From the NCBI RefSeq assembly GCF_031157275.1, contig NZ_JAVIFW010000008.1:310001-374000 (forward strand): a DNA stretch of 64,000 bases, read 5' to 3'. The notes beneath the pieces are model-generated. The model did not search any database and was not told the origin of the DNA. It saw nothing but the letters and a program-made list of their open reading frames with translations. This DNA comes from Streptomyces sp. LHD-70 (lineage in GTDB: Bacteria > Actinomycetota > Actinomycetes > Streptomycetales > Streptomycetaceae). This document shows positions 57,828-64,000 of the stretch, one piece after another (the first letter of the stretch is position 1; each line of letters opens with the position of its first letter). A program made the position numbers and the translations under genes.

Positions 57828-58991
57828 TCAGAAGCGCATCGGCTGCGGGGCCTCGCGGCGCTCCGGGTCCGGGCCTTCGTACTCGCGGATGATCTCGTAC
57901 CGGGTGTTCCGCTCGACCGGGCGGAAGCCTGCGTCGCGGATCAGGTCGAGCAGGTCCTCGCGGGTGAGCTTGTTGGGCGTGCCGTAGTTGTCGGCGTCGT
58001 GCGTGATCTTGTACTCGACGACCGAGCCGTCCATGTCGTCCGCGCCGTGCTGCAGGGCGAGTTGGGCGGTCTGCACGCCGTGCATCACCCAGAAGACCTT
58101 GACGTGCGGGACGTTGTCGAAGAGGAGGCGCGAGACCGCGAAGGTCTTCAGGGCCTCGGCGCCGGTGGCCATCTGCGTGCGCGCCTGCAGCCGGTTGCGG
58201 ACCTTGCCGTCCTGCATGTCGACGAAGTCGTGCTGGTAGCGCAGCGGGATGAAGACCTGGAACCCGCCGGTCTCGTCCTGCAGTTCACGCAGGCGCAGCA
58301 CGTGGTCGACGCGGTGCCGGGGCTCCTCGATGTGCCCGTACAGCATCGTGCTCGGGGTCTTCAGACCCTTCTCGTGCGCGAGGCGGTGGATGCGCGACCA
58401 GTCCTCCCAGTGGGTGGCGTGGTCCACGATGTGCTGCCGGACCTCCCAGTCGAAGATCTCCGCGCCGCCGCCGGTCAGCGACTCGAGGCCGGCCTCGATC
58501 AGCTCGTCGAGGATCTCGGAGGCGGGCATGCCGGAGATGGTCTCGAAGTGGTGGATCTCGGTGGCGGTGAAGGCCTTGAGGGAGACGTCCGGCAGGGCTT
58601 CCTTGAGGGCGCTCAGCGAGCGCGGGTAGTAGCGCCACGGCAGGTTGGGGTGCAGGCCGTTGACGATATGCAGCTCGGTGAGGTTCTCGCCCTCCATCTC
58701 CTGGGCGAGCTTCACCGCCTCCTCGATGCGCATCGTGTACGCGTCCTTCTCGCCCGGCTTGCGCTGGAACGAGCAGTACGCGCACGACGCGGTGCACACG
58801 TTCGTCATGTTGAGGTGGCGGTTGACGTTGAAGTGCACCACGTCACCGTTCTTACGGGTGCGCACCTCGTGGGCGAGACTGCCGAGCCAGGCCAGGTCGT
58901 CCGAGTCGTAGAGAGCGATCCCGTCCTCGCGGGACAGCCGCTCACCGGCCAGCACCTTCTGCTCAAGGTCCCGCTTGAGTCCCGCGTCCAT
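57828..58991 (-). CDS. mqnE: Aminofutalosine synthase
   Basis: A 387-residue radical-SAM enzyme that joins the MqnA product to SAM-derived adenosine, giving aminofutalosine. The cluster motif is CTASCAYCSFQRKPGEKDAYTM; NGLHPNLPWRYYPRSLSALKEALPDVSLKAFTATEIHHF is characteristic and separates it from MqnC. SLTGGGAEIFDWEVRQHI and STMLYGHIEEPRHRVDHVLRLRELQ follow. The length is normal. Confidence 0.95.
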   Translation of the reverse strand: MDAGLKRDLEQKVLAGERLSREDGIALYDSDDLAWLGSLAHEVRTRKNGDVVHFNVNRHLNMTNVCTASCAYCSFQRKPGEKDAYTMRIEEAVKLAQEMEGENLTELHIVNGLHPNLPWRYYPRSLSALKEALPDVSLKAFTATEIHHFETISGMPASEILDELIEAGLESLTGGGAEIFDWEVRQHIVDHATHWEDWSRIHRLAHEKGLKTPSTMLYGHIEEPRHRVDHVLRLRELQDETGGFQVFIPLRYQHDFVDMQDGKVRNRLQARTQMATGAEALKTFAVSRLLFDNVPHVKVFWVMHGVQTAQLALQHGADDMDGSVVEYKITHDADNYGTPNKLTREDLLDLIRDAGFRPVERNTRYEIIREYEGPDPERREAPQPMRF

Positions 58992-59074
58992 GCCTCAACC
59001 TCTCGCTACGACAACTGCCGCCAACCGTACTTCCCCCACCCTTCGGGCGGGAGGTGCCCCCACGACGCTGCGCG

Positions 59075-59530
59075 TCAGACCTCTTCGGGCAGTTCCCCGA
59101 CCCGGTTCTCCCACTTGGTGGAGAGCACGATCGTGGTACGGGTACGCGAGACGCCCTTCGTGCCGCTCAGCCGGCGGATGGTCTTCTCCAGACCGTCCAC
59201 GTCGTCGACGCGCACCTTGAGCATGTACGAGTCGTCACCCGCGATGAACCAGCAGTCCTCGATCTCGCCGAGGTCCTTGAGGCGGTACGCCACGTCCTCG
59301 TGGTCCGTGGCGTCGGACAGGGAGATGCCGACCAGAGCGGTCACACCGAGGCCGAGGGCGGCCGAGTCGACGGTCGCGCGATAGCCCGTGATCACGCCCG
59401 CCGCCTCCAGGCGGTTGATGCGGTCGGTGACGGAGGGGCCGGAGAGGCCGACGAGCCGGCCGAGTTCGGCGTACGAGGCCCTGCCGTTCTCCCTCAGGGC
59501 CTGGATGAGCTGCCTGTCCACCGCGTCCAT
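59075..59530 (-). CDS. Lrp/AsnC family transcriptional regulator
   Basis: A 151-residue regulator with an N-terminal helix-turn-helix (MDAVDRQLIQALRENGRASYAELGRLVGLSGPSVTDRINRLEAAGVI) and a C-terminal RAM effector domain (EIEDCWFIAGDDSYMLKVRVDDVDGLEKTIRRL). The effector is probably an amino acid. The ATG at 59530 matches the family start; an in-frame ATG at 59548 adds six residues. It lies 83 bp upstream of mqnE on the same strand. Confidence 0.92.
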   Translation of the reverse strand: MDAVDRQLIQALRENGRASYAELGRLVGLSGPSVTDRINRLEAAGVITGYRATVDSAALGLGVTALVGISLSDATDHEDVAYRLKDLGEIEDCWFIAGDDSYMLKVRVDDVDGLEKTIRRLSGTKGVSRTRTTIVLSTKWENRVGELPEEV

Positions 59531-59679
59531 ATGCCTGGCGCCTTCCATTGTTCAGCGATGCCACGAGTCTGCGTCGGCGTCTGCGTCTATGCCTCAATCT
59601 AAGGCACACAGGGTCGCACCCCTGTGATTCTTTTACCAGATCACCGGCGATCTTTCAGATTCCAGGAGAAGGGCAGGCC

Positions 59680-60366
59680 CTAGGCCTCCCGAGAGCCGCC
59701 ACCGAGCTCTCCTTCCCAGCGGCGGTACAGGCCGTGCGGCACCCCCGCCGCGTCGAGCACTCGCCCGGCGACGAAGTCCACCAGGTCCTGGATGTGCGTC
59801 GCCCCCGCGTAGAACGCCGGTGAGGCGGGCAGTACGGTCGCGCCCGCCTCGTCGAGCGCGACGAGCTGCTTCAGCGTCTGGCCGTTCAGCGGGGTCTCCC
59901 GCACGGCGACGACCAGCTTCCGCCCCTCCTTGAGCGTCACGCTCGCCGTCCGCTGCAGCAGGTCCTTCGAGAGCCCGAGCGCGACTCCGGCCACGCAGGC
60001 CGTGGACGCGGGCACGATCAGCATCCCGCGCGTCGGGTACGAGCCGGACGAGGGGCCCGCGGCGAGGTCGCCCGCCGCCCAGTACCGCACGTCCGTCACA
60101 TCGAGCGGCGCGTACGCGTCCGGCTTGCCGTCCGCCCCGCGCGCCAGCCACTCCCGGAGGTCGTCCTGCCAGTGTGCGTCGCGGAACGAGATGCCCGTCT
60201 CGTCGAGCAGCGTCAGCCGCGAGGCACGGCTGACGACCAGGTCCACGCTCTCGCCCGCGGCGAGCAGTGCGCGCAGCACGGCCGCGGCGTACGGCGTGCC
60301 GGACGCGCCGGAGACACCGACCACCCAGGGTCGGCGCTGCGGGGTGTGTTCGGGTACGGGCTGCAC
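59680..60366 (-). CDS. ubiX: UbiX-type flavin prenyltransferase
   Basis: A 228-residue enzyme that prenylates FMN to make the cofactor of UbiD decarboxylases. VVGVSGASGTPYAAAVLRAL is the flavin-phosphate loop, GMLIVPASTACVAGVALGLSKDLLQRTASVTLKEGRKLVVAVRETPLN is the family signature, and the C-terminal AFYAGATHIQDLVDFVAGRVLDAAGV is complete. It pairs with the UbiD-type decarboxylase at 62073-63533. The GTG at 60366 is the start. Confidence 0.93.
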   Translation of the reverse strand: MQPVPEHTPQRRPWVVGVSGASGTPYAAAVLRALLAAGESVDLVVSRASRLTLLDETGISFRDAHWQDDLREWLARGADGKPDAYAPLDVTDVRYWAAGDLAAGPSSGSYPTRGMLIVPASTACVAGVALGLSKDLLQRTASVTLKEGRKLVVAVRETPLNGQTLKQLVALDEAGATVLPASPAFYAGATHIQDLVDFVAGRVLDAAGVPHGLYRRWEGELGGGSREA

Positions 60367-60462
60367 GCCACGAGCCTATCCGCAGGGCCGGAACCGGGCA
60401 GACCCCACCGGGCGTTGAGCGGACAGGAGGCGGTTCCAGGATGCTTCCAGGAGGCGATCCCC

Positions 60463-61080
60463 ATGGCGTACGCAGACCCCGCACCGCAGCGTTCGAGCCC
60501 GTCGTCCGGCAGGCGGCGCGCGATGACGGCCGCCGTCGTGATGGTGGCCTGGGTGGCCCTGCTGTGGGTGCTCGAAGTGATCGACGTGGCGAGCGGCCAC
60601 GCCCTCGACGCGTACGGCGTCACGCCGCGCGTCCCGGGCGAGCTGTGGGACGTGGTCCCGGCCGCGTTCCTGCACTTCGGCTTCGACCACGTCGCGACGA
60701 ACAGCGTGCCCCTGCTCGTCCTCGGCTTCCTGGCCGCGCTCTCCGGGCTTCGCCGCTTCGGCGCCGTCGTCGCGCTGATCGTGGTGTTCAGCGGCCTCGG
60801 CGTCTGGTTCTTCGCGCCCACCCACTCGGTGACGGCCGGAGCGTCCGGAGTCGTCTTCGGCCTCTTCGGCTATCTCCTGGTCCGCGGCTTCGTGGACCGC
60901 CGCGCGGTCGACGTCCTGATCGGCGTCCTTGTCCTCGCGGTGTACGGCTCGATCCTGTGGGGGGTCCTGCCGACGGCTACGGGGGTCAGTTGGCAGGGGC
61001 ACTTGTTCGGGTTGCTCGGTGGGGTGCTGGCGGCGGTGCTTTTCCGCAGGACACGGGGCCCGGCAACGTCGACCGGGTGA
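60463..61080 (+). CDS. Rhomboid family intramembrane serine protease
   Basis: A 205-residue membrane protease with six helices. The catalytic Ser is in TAGASGVVFGLFGYLL (GxSG), the His in WQGHLFGLLGGVLAA, and HFGFDHVATNSVPLLVLG supplies the His/Asn of the oxyanion region. The substrates are unknown. The ATG at 60463 has GGAGG. It is convergent with mqnP, and a family B repeat hairpin lies between them. Confidence 0.92.
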   Translation: MAYADPAPQRSSPSSGRRRAMTAAVVMVAWVALLWVLEVIDVASGHALDAYGVTPRVPGELWDVVPAAFLHFGFDHVATNSVPLLVLGFLAALSGLRRFGAVVALIVVFSGLGVWFFAPTHSVTAGASGVVFGLFGYLLVRGFVDRRAVDVLIGVLVLAVYGSILWGVLPTATGVSWQGHLFGLLGGVLAAVLFRRTRGPATSTG

Positions 61081-61084
61081 CCGT

Positions 61085-61173
61085 CGATCGCCCTCCGGGC
61101 TCGTCCTCAAACGCCGGACGGGCTGGATTTCTCAGGCTGGGCCGACCATTTCAGCCCCTCCGGCGGCGATTGA
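61085..61173. terminator. Family B repeat hairpin between convergent genes
   Basis: CTCGTCCTCAAACGCCGGAC with GGGCTGGA (copy 3 of family B) is followed by TTTCAGCCCCTCCGGCGG, which pairs with it over 12 of 13 positions (CCGGACGGGCTGA against TCAGCCCCTCCGG). It fills the gap between the rhomboid and mqnP stops and probably terminates both. Confidence 0.75.
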
Positions 61174-62076
61174 TCAGGCCCCCAGCCCCCGCACCACCAG
61201 ATCCATCAGCGCGCACACGAACAGCGCGATCCCGATGAACCCGTTGACCTGGAAGAACGCACGGTTCAGGCGCGACAGATCATGGGGCCGCACGATCGTG
61301 TGCTCGTACAGGAACGCCGCCGCGGCGATCACCAGGCCGAGCCAGAAGAACACGCCCGCGTCCGTGGACAGCGCGTACCAGACGAACAGGCCCGTCGTCA
61401 CCAGGTGGCAGCCGCGCGCCCCCCGGATCGCCGCCGGGATGCCGAAGCGCGCCGGCACCGACAGCACGCCGACCTCGCGGTCCGTCTCCACGTCCTGGCA
61501 GGCGTAGATCAGGTCGAACCCGCCGATCCAGATGCCCACGGCCAGGCCCAGGATCACGGCGTCCCAGGACCACGAACCCGTGATCGCGAGCCAGGCGCCC
61601 ACCGGGCCCATCGCCTGCGCCAGGCCGAGGATCGCCTGCGGGAAGTTCGTGAACCTCTTGCCGTACGGATAGACCACCATCGGGATCACCGCGACGGGGG
61701 CCAGGGCCAGGCAGAGGGGGTTGAGCAGGGCCGCGGCGCCCAGGAACACGATCAGGGCGATCAGCGCGCCCGTCCACGCCGACTTCACCGAGACCGCGCC
61801 GGTGACGAGCTCGCGGTGGGCGGTGCGCGGATTGCGGGCGTCGATCTCGCGGTCGATGATCCGGTTGGCGGCCATCGCGAACGTGCGCAGGCCCACCATC
61901 GCGATCGTCACCAGGAGCAGCCGGCCCCAGTGGATGGTCCGGTCGAGCTGGAACATCGCGGTCAGCGAGGCGATGTACGCGAAGGGCAGCGCGAACACCG
62001 AGTGCTCGATCATGACCAGACGCAGGAAGGCCTTCGTGCGCCCCGGCTGCGGGACGGCTGCTGCGGCACTGCTCAC
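61174..62076 (-). CDS. mqnP: Menaquinone biosynthesis prenyltransferase (UbiA family)
   Basis: A 300-residue membrane enzyme that attaches the polyprenyl chain to the 1,4-dihydroxy-6-naphthoate ring in the futalosine pathway. The two Mg-diphosphate motifs are MAANRIIDREIDARNPRTAHRE (NxxxDxxxD) and DLIYACQDVETDREVGV (DxxxD). EHSVFALPFAYIASL is the usual MqnP N-terminus. The GTG start overlaps the upstream decarboxylase stop (GTGA). Confidence 0.92.
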   Translation of the reverse strand: MSSAAAAVPQPGRTKAFLRLVMIEHSVFALPFAYIASLTAMFQLDRTIHWGRLLLVTIAMVGLRTFAMAANRIIDREIDARNPRTAHRELVTGAVSVKSAWTGALIALIVFLGAAALLNPLCLALAPVAVIPMVVYPYGKRFTNFPQAILGLAQAMGPVGAWLAITGSWSWDAVILGLAVGIWIGGFDLIYACQDVETDREVGVLSVPARFGIPAAIRGARGCHLVTTGLFVWYALSTDAGVFFWLGLVIAAAAFLYEHTIVRPHDLSRLNRAFFQVNGFIGIALFVCALMDLVVRGLGA

Positions 62077-63533
62077 TTGAGTCCGTACTCCTTCCAGCGG
62101 CGGTCCACGAGGGCCGCCGTGCGCGGGTCGGACTCGACCATGTCCGGCCAGCCGCCGTCGCGCGTGTAGCCCTCCTCGGGCAGCTTCTTCGTCGCGTCGA
62201 TGCCCGCCTTGCCGCCCCAGAACTGCTGGTACGAGGCGTGGTCGAGGTGGTCGACCGGGCCCTCCACGATCGTGAGGTCGCGGGCGTAGTCGGTGTTGCC
62301 GAGCGCGCGCCAGGAGACCTCGTGCAGATCGTGCACGTCGCAGTCCTTGTCCACGACGACGATCAGCTTCGTCAGGGACATCATGTGCGCGCCCCAGATG
62401 GCGTGCATGACCTTCTGCGCGTGCTTCGGGTACTTCTTGTCGATCGAGACGATCGCGCAGTTGTGGAAGCCGCCGGACTCCGGCAGGTGGTAGTCCACGA
62501 TGTCCGGGACGATCACCTTGAGGAGCGGGAGGAAGAAGCGTTCCGTGGCGCGGCCGAGGGGACCGTCCTCCGTCGGCGGGCGGCCGACCACGATCGACTG
62601 CAGGAGCGGGCGCTTCCGCATCGTCACGCAGTCGATCTTGAGGGCGGGGAACGGCTCCTGCGGCGTGTAGAACCCGGTGTGGTCGCCGAACGGGCCCTCC
62701 GGCAGCATCTCGCCGGGCTCCAGCCAGCCCTCGATGACGACCTCGGCGCTGGCCGGCACCTGCAGCGGCACCGTCTTGCAGTCGACCATCTCGACGCGCT
62801 TGCCCTGGATGAACCCGGCCAGCATGTACTCGTCCATGTCACCGGGGAGCGGCGCCGTGGACGCGTACGTCACGGCCGGCGGGCAGCCGAAGGCGATCGC
62901 GACCGGCAGCTTCTCGCCCCGCTGGGCGGCGACCTGGTAGTGGTTGCGGCTGTCCTTGTGGATCTGCCAGTGCATGCCGATGGTGCGCTTGTCGTGCCGC
63001 TGCAGCCGGTACAGGCCGAGGTTGCGCACGCCCGTCTCCGGGTGCTTGGTGTGGGTGAGGCCCAGGTTGAAGAACGAGCCGCCGTCCTCGGGCCAGGTGA
63101 ACAGCGCGGGCAGCTGCTCCAGGTCCACGTCGTCGCCGGTGAGCACGACCTCCTGCACGGGGGCGTTCTCCGACTTCACCTTCTTCGGCGGTACGTGGGT
63201 CATCGCGCCGAGCTTGCCGAAGGCCTCGCGGATGCCGACGAACCCCTGCGGCAGCTCGGGCTTGAGCAGACCGCCGATCTTGTCGCTGATGTCCGCGTAC
63301 GACTTGAGGCCGAGCGCCTTCAGGAGGCGGCGGTCGGTGCCGAACACGTTCATCGCGAGGGGCATCGAGGCGCCCTTCACGTTCTCGAAGAGCAGGGCGG
63401 GGCCGCCGGCCTTGTTCACCCGGTCGACGATCTCACCGACCTCCAGATACGGGTCGACCTCGGCCTTGATGCGCTTCAGGTCGCCCTCGCGCTCCAGCGC
63501 CCGGAGCAGGGAGCGAAGATCGTCGTAAGCCAT
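62073..63533 (-). CDS. UbiD-family menaquinone biosynthesis decarboxylase
   Basis: A 486-residue prenyl-FMN-dependent decarboxylase (called MqnL in some annotations), thought to decarboxylate the naphthoate intermediate. DDLRSLLRALEREGDLKRI is the N-terminus; IGMHWQIHKDSRNHY holds metal/prenyl-FMN ligands, VIEGWLEPGEMLPEGPFGDHTGFYTP contains the catalytic Glu region and KLIVVVDKDCDVHDLHEV is conserved. Cofactor supply would come from the nearby UbiX. It is the first gene of an operon with mqnP. Confidence 0.9.
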   Translation of the reverse strand: MAYDDLRSLLRALEREGDLKRIKAEVDPYLEVGEIVDRVNKAGGPALLFENVKGASMPLAMNVFGTDRRLLKALGLKSYADISDKIGGLLKPELPQGFVGIREAFGKLGAMTHVPPKKVKSENAPVQEVVLTGDDVDLEQLPALFTWPEDGGSFFNLGLTHTKHPETGVRNLGLYRLQRHDKRTIGMHWQIHKDSRNHYQVAAQRGEKLPVAIAFGCPPAVTYASTAPLPGDMDEYMLAGFIQGKRVEMVDCKTVPLQVPASAEVVIEGWLEPGEMLPEGPFGDHTGFYTPQEPFPALKIDCVTMRKRPLLQSIVVGRPPTEDGPLGRATERFFLPLLKVIVPDIVDYHLPESGGFHNCAIVSIDKKYPKHAQKVMHAIWGAHMMSLTKLIVVVDKDCDVHDLHEVSWRALGNTDYARDLTIVEGPVDHLDHASYQQFWGGKAGIDATKKLPEEGYTRDGGWPDMVESDPRTAALVDRRWKEYGLK

Positions 63534-63621
63534 AGGGACCAGTATCGGCTACTCGCTACGCTTGACCTGTCACGGGGGCCGTCACCCGGCCCCGGCACTC
63601 CACACGCAGGGGGACGGCTTC

Positions 63622-63936
63622 ATGTTCCGGGTGCTGCTGATCCTGGTGCCGCTGGCACTCAGCATCTACGCGTTCATCGACTGCATCACCACCGATGAGC
63701 AGGAGGTCCGATACGTCCCCAAGCCGCTCTGGGCGATCCTCGTGCTGCTCTTTCCGCTGGTCGGCTCGATCTCCTGGCTGATCGTCGGCCGCGACCGCAC
63801 GGCGCGGCGTCCGTCCAGGGCACGCGGCGGCGGCTGGGTCGCGCCGGACGACAACCCGGATTTCCTGCAGTCGCTCAAGAAGGACGAGCCGGAGCCGGAT
63901 CTGGACGAGGACGACCAGGGGAACCCACCCAAGTAG
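63622..63936 (+). CDS. PLDc_N-type small membrane protein
   Basis: A 104-residue protein with two helices (FRVLLILVPLALSIYAFIDCI and PLWAILVLLFPLVGSISWLIVGR) joined by a short loop, matching the phospholipase-D-nuclease N-terminal domain that occurs alone in many actinobacteria. A polar acidic tail follows. The function is unknown. GGGGGA lies 7 bp before the ATG. Confidence 0.85.
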   Translation: MFRVLLILVPLALSIYAFIDCITTDEQEVRYVPKPLWAILVLLFPLVGSISWLIVGRDRTARRPSRARGGGWVAPDDNPDFLQSLKKDEPEPDLDEDDQGNPPK

Positions 63937-63969
63937 GGCTTCGCTTTCCCTTTCGACTGCTGCGCCGCC

Positions 63970-64000
63970 GTGGCTGGTCGCGCAGTTCCCCGCGCCCCTA
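63970..64000. repeat. Dispersed repeat family A, copy truncated by the window edge
   Basis: GTGGCTGGTCGCGCAGTTCCCCGCGCCCCT matches the left arm of the element at 39658-39689 with one difference. Its partner arm, if present, would lie beyond the window. Confidence 0.85.

Overview
The window is high-GC chromosomal DNA from an actinomycete, almost certainly a Streptomyces. The evidence is third-position GC bias in every gene, many GTG starts with purine-rich ribosome-binding sites, ATGA/GTGA stop-start overlaps, and the gene set itself: a full actinobacterial nuoA-N operon, futalosine-route menaquinone genes, a CGNR zinc-finger protein and a SGAP-type aminopeptidase. Most of it looks like conserved core chromosome. 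I see no prophage, insertion sequence, CRISPR array, rRNA or tRNA.

Layout. 1-17.8 kb: the 3' end of a RarD/EamA transporter gene, a CGNR regulator, a membrane glycosyltransferase-like protein, a VOC protein, a secreted M28 aminopeptidase, a LolA-like protein with a two-gene ABC transporter, a long-chain polyprenyl diphosphate synthase, a POT peptide transporter, a CocE/NonD hydrolase, a HAD phosphatase, fumarylacetoacetase and RecQ. 17.9-34.1 kb: the 14-gene NADH dehydrogenase I operon nuoA-N on the minus strand, with a Rex-type redox operator upstream of nuoA. 35-45.4 kb: an NlpC/P60 hydrolase, a menaquinone reductase-like flavoprotein, glutaminase, menG, a degenerate amidohydrolase beside mqnC, a Ser/Thr kinase, mqnA and a cold-shock protein. 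45.7-54.6 kb: a secreted S33 peptidase, a 1-kb degenerate repeat region, then a fatty-acid cluster (acyl-CoA ligase, thiolase, FabG4-type reductase, MaoC hydratase, TetR regulator). 54.6-64 kb: a DAACS symporter preceded by a Cys-rich leader peptide, mqnE, an Lrp regulator, UbiX, a rhomboid protease, the MqnP prenyltransferase, a UbiD-type decarboxylase and a PLDc_N membrane protein.

How the genes fit together. Complex I passes electrons to menaquinone, and much of the menaquinone pathway lies in the same window: mqnA, mqnC, mqnE, the UbiX/UbiD pair, mqnP, menG, a polyprenyl diphosphate synthase for the side chain and a geranylgeranyl-reductase-family enzyme that could saturate it. MqnB and MqnD are not here.

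Non-coding signals are the most interesting part: a near-perfect 165-nt hairpin whose inner stem is rich in G-U pairs (41957-42121); a Cys-rich leader ORF with its own leaderless promoter ahead of the DAACS symporter; matched GTAACC-N9-GGTTAC sites over two leaderless-looking promoters; a Rex site for nuo; an operator cluster in the fatty-acid divergent promoter; and tandem repeats that overlap or adjoin stop codons at seven genes.
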